Source: Sphingomonas brevis
Lineage (GTDB): Bacteria > Pseudomonadota > Alphaproteobacteria > Sphingomonadales > Sphingomonadaceae
DNA: 64,000 nucleotides
Reading direction: 5' to 3'
Assembly (NCBI RefSeq): GCF_023516505.1
Contig: NZ_JAMGBB010000001.1
Span: forward strand, 1,984,001 to 2,048,000
The position numbers were made by a program, and so were the translations under genes. The notes under the pieces were generated by a model. The model was not told the DNA's origin. It did not search any database and saw only the letters and a list, made by a program, of their open reading frames with translations. This document shows, piece after piece, positions 47,113-53,854 of this stretch (positions are counted from its first letter, which is position 1; the number at the start of each line of letters is the position of its first letter).

Positions 47113-47331
47113 ATGGCACATAGTTTCGTCGAAAAGGAATTTCTTACGGTTGGTGAGCTCGCACAGTTCACCGGAATCAGCATCAGCACCTGGAACAAGC
47201 GGAGAGTGACCGGGCGCACGCCGCCGTTCACCAAAATCGGTCGCACGGTCCGCTATCGCAAGTCCGACGTTGAAGTGTGGCTTTCGTCGCGTTCGGTTTC
47301 GAGCACGAGCGTGACGACGCTGGACGCTTAG
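47113..47331 (+). CDS. AlpA-like HTH excisionase/regulator
   Basis: A 72-residue winged-HTH (MerR/AlpA) protein: FLTVGELAQFTGISISTWNKRR, then FTKIGRTVRYRKSDVEVWL. Such proteins activate excision and integrase control in P4-like elements. The gene is 117 bp after int and its stop lies four bases before the RepA-like gene. The last residues are Ser/Thr-rich. It is the most likely directionality factor of the island. Confidence 0.87.
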   Translation: MAHSFVEKEFLTVGELAQFTGISISTWNKRRVTGRTPPFTKIGRTVRYRKSDVEVWLSSRSVSSTSVTTLDA

Positions 47332-47335
47332 TCCG

Positions 47336-48520
47336 ATGCTTGATCCGAGCATTTCGTGCGACCCGGAGCCCGCTGGCATCGTCGAGACGAGGGGATTGGC
47401 AGTCCACAGCGAATTGCCGCTCCCGATGCTACGCTCGGTCGATTATTCAACCGGGTCCGCGCATTCGCCGCCGTCCTGGCTGGTAAAGTACGTCCTGCCC
47501 GCGCGCGGGCTAGGCATGCTCTATGGCGAAAGCAGCGCCGGCAAGACGTTCCTGGCGATCCATACATCGCTTTGCGTTGCTTGGGGCGTGCCGTTCTTCG
47601 GCCGGAAGACCAAGCGAGGTGGTGTCCTGTATATCGCGGCGGAGGGCGGCTCGAGTGTGCTCCCGCGTATCGAGTCAGCGGAAAAGGCACTCGGGATTGC
47701 GGCGGACAATCTGACAGGCCCATGCGACCCGTCGATCTGCCGGGCACCCATCCGTATCGTGACGGAAGCGCCCAATCTCTCGCGCGACGGCGATCCAATG
47801 CGACTGATCCAAACTATCCGAAAAGCCGCCGCCGATTTCGAACGCCAAGGCTCCCGTCTGGCCCTTGTCGTTGTTGACACCTGGCATGCCGCGTTGGGCG
47901 GTGCCGACGAAAATTCCGCCGCTGACGCGGGTCATGCGCTCAAGCCACTCAAAGACGCGGTCGAGGAATTCAGACTATGCACGCTGATCCTTCACCACCC
48001 TGGCAAAGGCGCCGAACGGGGCGCCCGAGGCTCTAGCTCGCTGTTGGCGGCCGTCGACACCTCGATCGAACTTCACGTGCCAGGTTGCGTCGGCCAGGGC
48101 GCGAAGACGGCAGATATGACGCGGCGCGCGACCGTCATAAAGCAGCGTGATGGATCGGTCGGCGACGCGCTCCATTATCGCCTTCGAATCGTGACGATTG
48201 GAAACGACGAAGACGGCGACCCTTGGACGACATGCACTGTGCAATGGTGCGAGCCGCCAGAAGACAGCACCGAAGGCCTGCGCGACAATGATCGCATGCT
48301 GCTCGAGGCAGTGAGCGCGTCCTTGGCGGATGCGTGTGGCGAGCGCGCGAAGTTGGGTACAGTCCGTCTTCGGTTCTTCAACTCGCTTGGAGCGGGTAGG
48401 ACCGACGACGCCCAGCGCCAAGCTTGGAGCCGGGCATTGAAAGCCGCACGAAAAGCCGGCCGGGTCGCCATCGGCAACGATGACGAAATCTGGATTCCTT
48501 CCCCGATAGAACAGGCGTGA
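47336..48520 (+). CDS. RepA-like AAA ATPase
   Basis: A 394-residue RecA-fold ATPase of the AAA_25/RepA type (hexameric helicase of small plasmids and satellites). Walker A is MLYGESSAGKTF (about residues 61-72), VLYIAAEGG follows, Walker B is LALVVVDTWHAAL, and LILHHPGKGAERGARGSSSL is the sensor/Gly loop. The C-terminal 100 residues look like a winged DNA-binding domain. No primase is fused. It suggests that the island can replicate or unwind itself after excision. A TGTCAC-containing palindrome follows directly after the stop. Confidence 0.85.
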   Translation: MLDPSISCDPEPAGIVETRGLAVHSELPLPMLRSVDYSTGSAHSPPSWLVKYVLPARGLGMLYGESSAGKTFLAIHTSLCVAWGVPFFGRKTKRGGVLYIAAEGGSSVLPRIESAEKALGIAADNLTGPCDPSICRAPIRIVTEAPNLSRDGDPMRLIQTIRKAAADFERQGSRLALVVVDTWHAALGGADENSAADAGHALKPLKDAVEEFRLCTLILHHPGKGAERGARGSSSLLAAVDTSIELHVPGCVGQGAKTADMTRRATVIKQRDGSVGDALHYRLRIVTIGNDEDGDPWTTCTVQWCEPPEDSTEGLRDNDRMLLEAVSASLADACGERAKLGTVRLRFFNSLGAGRTDDAQRQAWSRALKAARKAGRVAIGNDDEIWIPSPIEQA

Positions 48521-48523
48521 CAT

Positions 48524-48548
48524 GTGACACCCCTATGGGGTGTGTCAC
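48524..48548. other. Palindrome with TGTCAC repeats after the RepA-like gene
   Basis: Arms GTGACACCCC and GGGGTGTGTCAC (one bulged base) flank TAT, and a further TGTCAC follows at 48551-48556. It is too T-poor downstream to be a standard terminator. Position beside the RepA-like ATPase makes an origin or binding site possible. Confidence 0.4.
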
Positions 48549-48624
48549 GTTGTCACGCTTTCCCATTCGGCGTGAACTGCGTGACTGGCGCATTATCGTC
48601 CGCCTGAAAATTGCCGTCTCAGGA

Positions 48625-49044
48625 TTACGAATGGAGGTGGCAGCGGCCGCTGCGATGTAAACGTGCAAATTCGTCTGGGTCAGAATCATTCGCCAGGGCA
48701 TTGCGACATCTGCGACCAGTGCGCGTGATCCCGTCACAACGAGGCATCTGATCGAACGCATAGTAGGCTTCTAGATCAGCCACTGTGACGCCGAAAACTT
48801 TGGCCAGCCAGGCGGTATGGTTATCCAGGAATAGGGGCAAATCTACAGGTTCAACCCGAACAGTGCCCGCGCCTCCAGTCCGAGGGACCCGGGCATAGAT
48901 CGATCCGCCCCGGGCTTCTATCGCCCGCGCTAACGCGATTTTGTCGCCATCGAGCATTTCTTGCCCCACCTCATCCAGCTGCCAAATCCAAGCATCATGC
49001 CACGAAGGGTCAGACGCCAGAGCCTTTTCGCCCAATGGGCGCAT
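48625..49044 (-). CDS. Orphan protein with C-terminal Cys/His motif
   Basis: A 139-residue protein from ATG 49044 (MRPLGEKALASDPSWHDAW). The first two thirds are acidic and helical. The C-terminal 40 residues contain CDGITRTGRRCRNALAN and a final GRCHLHS, matching the C-x-x-x-T-x-x-G-x-x-C pattern of small zinc-binding modules. The frame stays open to 49206, but those residues are Ser/Gly-rich and unlikely to be translated. No function can be given. It is transcribed against its neighbours in the low-GC part of the island. Confidence 0.5.
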   Translation of the reverse strand: MRPLGEKALASDPSWHDAWIWQLDEVGQEMLDGDKIALARAIEARGGSIYARVPRTGGAGTVRVEPVDLPLFLDNHTAWLAKVFGVTVADLEAYYAFDQMPRCDGITRTGRRCRNALANDSDPDEFARLHRSGRCHLHS

Positions 49045-49789
49045 AGCTGAACTACTTGAGGCTGAACCCAGCCTTGGTTGGCCAAAGGAGCTAAAGCTAA
49101 GTTCCGCTGATTTGGTCGGACCTCGAAACCCGCCTCCTGGGCTAGCCAGCCGCAACCGATGGAAACAGTTGAAAACGCCAGCCGTGCAATCACGGCGATC
49201 GTTCAAACCTAAAAATCAAGCAGAGGGGCAGCTGTGAGTGATCGGCCCCACCTCCCTGATTTAACCCCCTTTCGGGGAGCTTTATGCGAATGGCGTCGTC
49301 AAGCCGGTTTAGCGACCGCTGGCGAGGTCTTTGGTGGTCGCTTCCAAGGTACCAAGACGGAGGTGAAAGGGGGGGGTTAGAAACGTACCCCTCAGCTGTC
49401 TTGAGGGGACCGCCCGCAAATTTTCCGCCGAAAGTGCCGCCGGCAATATTGCGCCAAGCGTCTGGCTTGCTGCTATGTTTACTGTGTCTCTAGTCGCTGC
49501 AGATTTACCAAGTTGTTTCGATCGGAGAACCTCTGGAGCCGAGTGGCATTTGTCGACCCCGGCCTCCAAATGGGTCCTAGGAGTTACCACACAAAATCAT
49601 CAGAGTACGCGCACTGGAAATGGGCTCCGAGGCCTGTCAGACGCTCGCATGTTCCAGTGGATTTGGGCCTGTAGGGGCGGAGCCGGAGAGCAAGCGAGCT
49701 GATGATCGCGTTTGCCCTTGGGTGGAAAGGCAGGCCTGTCGTTCGAGCATTGACCCCTTCGGGCTTTTACGCGTTTGTGGGTCGCTGAT
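49045..49789. other. Intergenic stretch with no supported gene
   Basis: About 745 bp in which no reading frame has convincing coding character or a ribosome binding site. Two hairpins are visible: CCCC/GGGG around 49265-49277 and CCCCTCA/TGAGGGG at 49388-49408. Runs of G (GGGGGGGG at about 49369) are also present. It may hold regulatory DNA or decayed sequence. Confidence 0.5.
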
Positions 49790-50431
49790 ATGCCTTCAGA
49801 CATGAATAACAAAGAGACCACATCTGCCCTCTTCACGGCGTTGGTCGGCTTGGGCAGCTCCGCTGCGCTCGCTGCGCTGGCGCTTGGCTCAGAGCACCCA
49901 TATCGGGCAGCACTGCTCATTCTCGGCAGCGCTTTTTGCCTTGCCGGACTGATCGGGCTGGTGCTGCCTCTTTTCCTTTCCTCAAAGGCGGTGACCGCGC
50001 ACGTCCCGGATGCGGCTTCGCCGACGCCCCCCGCGCCTCTGGCGCCAACCCACCTGCGTCTTTCAGACTTCGCCTTGGCGTCCCTTGGGAAGGACGTGTC
50101 ATTGCCGGACAGAATAACTCCAGCCTTCTTGTTCGCTCAGTGCACCGGCAAGACCGATATTCAATGTGAGGGCGCAGTCGCCGTTTACGTGGGCAAGCGG
50201 CTAAGGGTCAGCGGCCCCATTCTCGCCGCGTCAAGGGTGGGCGCGAGCACCACAGTAACGATTCATCCGGTTCTCGGTGTCGACGGTCGACAGGACATCT
50301 ACATGGTATTCGAACAAGACCACGAGGAAATCAGCGTCATGCAGGTTGGTGACGTGCTGACGGCTACCGGTCGGATTACCCAGCTCAATTCATCGGGCAT
50401 GAAGCTGGCCGACTGCCGACTTGTCTCTTAG
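49790..50431 (+). CDS. Two-helix membrane protein with OB-fold-like C-terminal domain
   Basis: A 213-residue protein from ATG 49790. Two membrane helices (about residues 13-32 and 40-62) are followed by a Pro/Ala linker and a soluble domain of about 110 residues. That domain has FAQCTGKTDIQCEGAVAVYVGKRLRVSGPI ... GDVLTATGRITQLNSSGMKLADC, which resembles the tRNA_anti-like OB-fold found in some membrane proteins of mobile elements. The residues given show the strand pattern only. Function is unknown; membrane-tethered OB-fold proteins are plausible nucleic-acid or small-ligand sensors. Confidence 0.5.
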   Translation: MPSDMNNKETTSALFTALVGLGSSAALAALALGSEHPYRAALLILGSAFCLAGLIGLVLPLFLSSKAVTAHVPDAASPTPPAPLAPTHLRLSDFALASLGKDVSLPDRITPAFLFAQCTGKTDIQCEGAVAVYVGKRLRVSGPILAASRVGASTTVTIHPVLGVDGRQDIYMVFEQDHEEISVMQVGDVLTATGRITQLNSSGMKLADCRLVS

Positions 50432-50451
50432 GCTATCCGGTAACTTTCGGT

Positions 50452-50480
50452 GTGACCGGTTTGGGTCGAATGCGGACATT
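50452..50480 (-). repeat. Diverged palindromic repeat, copy 4
   Basis: Read on the minus strand it is AATGTCCGCATTCGACCCAA followed by ACCGGTCAC, the same family as the copies at 6303 and 7425. It shows that the repeat also exists inside the integrated island. Confidence 0.55.
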
Positions 50481-50553
50481 CGCGAAAAGCGAAGGTGAAC
50501 GCCGGACAATAGGCATACTTGTGGACTAGCTGCACCGCTGATTACAAAGCGGT

Positions 50554-51102
50554 ATGAGCTACGCCAGCGTTATCGCAGACCTAAAGGCACTCAACAGAAT
50601 TGAGATTCTCGGCGTCGATGCGGCGGCGCACGTCGATCACATGGATGCCGAGTCTGACCGCTCGACATTAATCCTCATGGCGGCCTCTACAGAGGGACTC
50701 CTAGTCGGTCGCCTGAAGGAAATGATGCCCGGTATCAACGCTGAAGAGCGGAACCGCATTTTCGGCTTCGAAGGCCCATGCGGCAGCTTCTCCAACCGCA
50801 TTCGCATTGCGCAGGCCTTGGGGATCGTTGACCGGTCCACGAAAAAGAAATTGGAGGTCATAAAAGAGATGCGAAACGCTGCCGCGCATAGCTTCGCGCA
50901 GCTCACATTTTCGACCGCAGAAATAGTCGAAGGAGTCGCCTACCTTTTCCCCCAACAGTACCGCGAGGCATCGCTAGCTTGGCCCAACGAGATTCGAAAG
51001 GCAGCCTTCATGGGAGCCGCAAGTCGGGTCGGGCAGCAGATCGCTAACGTCGAAGCCGATTGGGAACAACTTTACAAACTTCTGAATCTTCCGCCGCATT
51101 AG
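50554..51102 (+). CDS. MltR/DUF4145-like (HEPN-type) protein
   Basis: A 182-residue helical protein. The segment SDRSTLILMAASTEGLLVGRLKEMM, then FEGPCGSFSNRIRIAQALGIV and VIKEMRNAAAHSF, follows the pattern of MltR and DUF4145 proteins, including the conserved G-SF-S-RI and RN-x-x-AH motifs. The R-N-A-A-A-H element is like the RX4-6H active site of HEPN RNases, so a toxin-like or defence-accessory role is possible. I do not identify a specific family member. It stands alone with palindromic repeats on both sides. Confidence 0.6.
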   Translation: MSYASVIADLKALNRIEILGVDAAAHVDHMDAESDRSTLILMAASTEGLLVGRLKEMMPGINAEERNRIFGFEGPCGSFSNRIRIAQALGIVDRSTKKKLEVIKEMRNAAAHSFAQLTFSTAEIVEGVAYLFPQQYREASLAWPNEIRKAAFMGAASRVGQQIANVEADWEQLYKLLNLPPH

Positions 51103-51115
51103 CAGACGCACGGCT

Positions 51116-51146
51116 AATGTCAGTTTTTGGATAGAAAGTGGACATG
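51116..51146 (-). repeat. Diverged palindromic repeat, copy 5
   Basis: The minus strand reads CATGTCCACTTTCTATCCAA followed by AAACTGACATT. The TGTC and GACA arms and the CTTTC-ACCCA-like loop place it in the same repeat family, though heavily changed. Confidence 0.45.
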
Positions 51147-51329
51147 AGCCGAATTTGATCTTGCACCCGAGTGCCTAATTGACCATCTTCCTAGGCATTG
51201 TGCAGCCGAAAGCGTGCGGGGACCACCAGGGTGGCTGCTTAAAAACCCCGAAGTGTCCCTAGACCGCTGGTCTCATGCGCGGCGTTCGGCTCATCAAGAG
51301 ACCCGCGCACGATAACGAGGAGGAGCTAA

Positions 51330-51452
51330 ATGCAGCTCACCTTCGCCATCGAGACTAGCCGGCCATGCGGGGCATCCTTCCGCTTGGCCTTGGGAATTTT
51401 TATTCCCTTGGGCCTAGTGGGTGTGGTTCTCAGCCTCTTAGGGCTGTCTTGA
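51330..51452 (+). CDS. 40-residue membrane peptide
   Basis: A short ORF of 40 residues: MQLTFAIETSRPCGASF, then a hydrophobic helix of about 22 residues (RLALGIFIPLGLVGVVLSLL) and GLS. Two features argue that it is real: a very strong ribosome binding site (GAGGAGGAG, four bases before the ATG), and a GAAA-loop terminator that begins four bases after the stop. The peptide would be a single-pass inner-membrane protein. It could be a type I toxin-like or regulatory peptide, but no antisense RNA gene is evident. Confidence 0.6.
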   Translation: MQLTFAIETSRPCGASFRLALGIFIPLGLVGVVLSLLGLS

Positions 51453-51455
51453 TGG

Positions 51456-51493
51456 AAGGGGGCGCTCCGGAAACGGGGCGTCCCTTTCTTTTT
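51456..51493 (+). terminator. Rho-independent terminator of the small membrane peptide
   Basis: A stem of about 13 bp (GGGGGCGCTCCG with CGGGGCGTCCC, some G-U pairs) is closed by a GAAA tetraloop and followed by TTTCTTTTT. It begins four bases after the small ORF ends. Confidence 0.85.
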
Positions 51494-51508
51494 ATGGGCC
51501 TGTTTGAG

Positions 51509-51534
51509 TCCGCAATGGGTCGAAAGCGGTCATT
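51509..51534 (-). repeat. Palindromic dispersed repeat, copy 6
   Basis: On the minus strand it reads AATGACCGCTTTCGACCCAT followed by TGCGGA, identical to the repeat at 7425 over 25 bases except for the truncated last arm. This shows recent exchange between chromosome and island. Confidence 0.75.
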
Positions 51535-51568
51535 AGCTACTCCAAACATTACGGGGTGAAAAATGTGA

Positions 51569-51805
51569 CTACCCGTCTGCACTCAAGTTTATTGCGGAGA
51601 CCGGTACGCGGACATGGTGGTCACCGGGGTCTCTGTACCAGTGCGGCAGGACGGACATTTCGAAACCAATTGGTGCCACAGAATCACTGAATGTCCCCGC
51701 TTGCAGTCCCCTTGCAAATTCCTCTGCTAGATCCGCCGGCACGTAAATGTTGAGGATCGCCCCGTCGCCAAGTGGCCTCAGGTAGACTTCGACCCCTTTG
51801 CCCAT
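51569..51805 (-). CDS. Small orphan protein
   Basis: A 78-residue protein from ATG 51805 (MGKGVEVYLRPLGDGAILNI). It has alternating strand pattern at the N-terminus (ILNIYVPADLAEEFARG) and an acidic body; no motif is recognised. A GGGGG ribosome binding site lies about six bases upstream on the coding strand. It runs opposite to the small membrane peptide and is probably an island accessory gene. Confidence 0.45.
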   Translation of the reverse strand: MGKGVEVYLRPLGDGAILNIYVPADLAEEFARGLQAGTFSDSVAPIGFEMSVLPHWYRDPGDHHVRVPVSAINLSADG

Positions 51806-51901
51806 GCTCACCCCCTTTCGCCTTGCCTATTTGGCAATGCAACGAGCATACCGCCCACAATAGCTGCCTGCCATTGGAATTTGCCATAAAGGGAGCGCGT
51901 T

Positions 51902-52114
51902 GTGACCGTAATTCGGGACGTTAGAAACCTAATCTCGCGCTTGGCGCCGCAGGCAATCTGCGACGACTGCATAACCGAGAAACTCGGCCTGACTGTAAGA
52001 CAGCACGCAAACCACAAGACCCGTGAACTTGCCAATTTCCCCGGCTTTGAGCGGCGAAAAGGCCGCTGTGATTCATGCACCAGTGAGAAACTTGTCATTC
52101 GAAAAAGAGACTGA
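51902..52114 (+). CDS. Small zinc-ribbon-like protein
   Basis: A 70-residue protein from a GTG start with GGGAG seven bases upstream. Two Cys pairs are visible, ICDDC near residue 20 and CDSC near residue 57, with a basic stretch between them (VRQHANHKTRELANF). The spacing fits a small zinc-binding module fused to an HTH-like helix pair. It may bind nucleic acid. The family is not known to me. Confidence 0.5.
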   Translation: MTVIRDVRNLISRLAPQAICDDCITEKLGLTVRQHANHKTRELANFPGFERRKGRCDSCTSEKLVIRKRD

Positions 52115-52516
52115 TCAGCCCCGCCTCAGTACCACTTCGAAATGACCGAGGTCGGCTGCGTCAAATTCGGTGATCTGCCAGTAGGTCCCGGCCCGGGCAC
52201 CTTCTACAATCCAGGGCTGAGCTGATCCGTAGCCCTGCCCGGGAATCCCACTGACAATAACCACGTCGACCTTCCCGCCGAACTCCTGCTTCGCCCTTTC
52301 AAGATGCCGGATGCGCTTCTGGTTGCCCGGCTTCGATGCCCATTTCGCCGGCGGATCTGCATGGATGCGCGTATTCATCCACATCAAGCCGTTCCTCACG
52401 CCCATTTCCTTTGTCCAAAGTGAGATGCAGATGCCGTCTGGCTTCTCTGCACTCCAATCCTGGCGCGGAACTTCCAATTCGTACCCCAGCTCGTTGAATG
52501 CCTCCCCAAACTTCAT
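52115..52516 (-). CDS. Orphan protein of unknown function
   Basis: A 133-residue protein from ATG 52516 (MKFGEAFNELGYELEVPRQD). GGAGGAAG stands directly before it on the coding strand, which decides the start over the in-frame start at 52570. The sequence is mixed alpha/beta with many Trp residues and a conserved-looking KVDVVIVSGIPGQGYG. I recognise no domain. It converges on the zinc-ribbon-like gene with no gap between the stops. Confidence 0.5.
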   Translation of the reverse strand: MKFGEAFNELGYELEVPRQDWSAEKPDGICISLWTKEMGVRNGLMWMNTRIHADPPAKWASKPGNQKRIRHLERAKQEFGGKVDVVIVSGIPGQGYGSAQPWIVEGARAGTYWQITEFDAADLGHFEVVLRRG

Positions 52517-52670
52517 GCACTTCCTCCACTTCCCCGGGCTTTGCACGAGCCTTGAGTTGCATCTTTCCAAAAGGCAGATCGGCTTTCCATTCCTAATCTC
52601 CGCTTCCCACCCATGCGGACGTTAGCCGCCGCTTGCAGAATATAGAGATGGATCATTCGGAAGAGCGGCG

Positions 52671-53699
52671 ATGCTAACTGAGATTCTTCCGCGATTGAAA
52701 CGGCTGCTCGGCTCATTTTGGCACCTTCGAAGATATAAAGTGCGCCTTCGCGTTCGCCTTGGGAAGTCGCCGACCAGTGATGACAAGTCGCTCACATTCC
52801 TATTCGCGGGCCGTCCCGCCACTATCAGCCCCCAAGATAAGGACCACGTACTCCGGGATACAAAGTGGCTCGTGTTCTCGGCAAAGGGTTTTAGATCCGA
52901 GAACGCTGCGTCCGTATACGGGAGCCGCTTGCGCGCACTCCTTGAAATAGCCGGCGTGTCTGTGCGTCTCGGCATAGACGTTGGCGACGACAAACCAACT
53001 GGATGGATGAATGAAAAGTGGGCCCGCACTGAGGGCTTCATCCAGCCCCATGAGCGATTGCTGCCAAACGTTCACGGATTGATGGTCATCGAGGACGATG
53101 CCTTTACGAAGTTCCCAATTATGGCTTTTCAAGGTGTCGTGACGGCGGACCCGAACGCGCTAATCCAGGCACTGATCGACCTTGATCGATCGCCAGTCTC
53201 GACCGTGGCGATGGCGCCCTCGGCGCTTCGTATCATGAACCTCGCCCTCGCGAGCCCGGAGCCACTCAGCCAAATTGTACTAGCCTTCTCTGCCATTGAG
53301 GAACTCGGTCAGAATGAGACTTCGACTCCAGCCCAGAGTGCGTTGCTGCACGAACTCGCTGTCGAAGTAGGAAAGGGTTTTGGTCATGTCACGATAACCG
53401 GCGCGGAGCGTCAAGAGGTAGCTGCATCCATTGGCCGTAGCTTGCACAAACTGGGGCTTCGGCAAGGCGTCGTGCGAGTTCTGCGTTCCTACGGCATGAA
53501 CAGCGAGGTCAAGGAATGGGACCGGCTTTATGCACTTCTTAGTGGCCACTTTCACGGAACCGCACGGCTATCCGAGCAAGACGAAGCTCGGTTGGCGTTT
53601 GACAGTCAAACGATCTGCGGCCGCATAATCCTGACGATCGCGAAGAAGGAGGGCGTGTCATTGCCATCCATCACAGCAACGCATTTCGGCCCAGTCTAA
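52671..53699 (+). CDS. Large orphan protein with HEPN-like C-terminus
   Basis: A 342-residue protein. The N-terminal two thirds are mixed alpha/beta with no known motif. The C-terminal part is helical: IVLAFSAIEELGQNE, SIGRSLHKLGLRQGVVRVLR and EWDRLYALLSGHFHG. The last has the R-x4-6-H spacing typical of HEPN RNase active sites and the preceding helices fit the HEPN bundle. A role as an antiphage or toxin-like RNase is possible. It is the last gene before the restriction locus and lies 155 bp upstream of it. Confidence 0.5.
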   Translation: MLTEILPRLKRLLGSFWHLRRYKVRLRVRLGKSPTSDDKSLTFLFAGRPATISPQDKDHVLRDTKWLVFSAKGFRSENAASVYGSRLRALLEIAGVSVRLGIDVGDDKPTGWMNEKWARTEGFIQPHERLLPNVHGLMVIEDDAFTKFPIMAFQGVVTADPNALIQALIDLDRSPVSTVAMAPSALRIMNLALASPEPLSQIVLAFSAIEELGQNETSTPAQSALLHELAVEVGKGFGHVTITGAERQEVAASIGRSLHKLGLRQGVVRVLRSYGMNSEVKEWDRLYALLSGHFHGTARLSEQDEARLAFDSQTICGRIILTIAKKEGVSLPSITATHFGPV

Positions 53700-53854
53700 C
53701 GCGATCTAGACACGTTTGTGCTTCGTCGCATTGCTGACATGAGTTCCGTCGGGTTCGTCCGATTGGCAATTATCAGTGGCACAACGTACTGCTACCACTT
53801 TCAAATGCTGGATGACTCCGTATGTTAAATCCGGTTTACGGGGGGTAGCGTAAT

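Noticed and set aside
49207-49789. Several 60-100 codon ORFs in the island gap
   Set aside because: They lack ribosome binding sites, have biased Ser/Arg/Pro composition and overlap each other in several frames.
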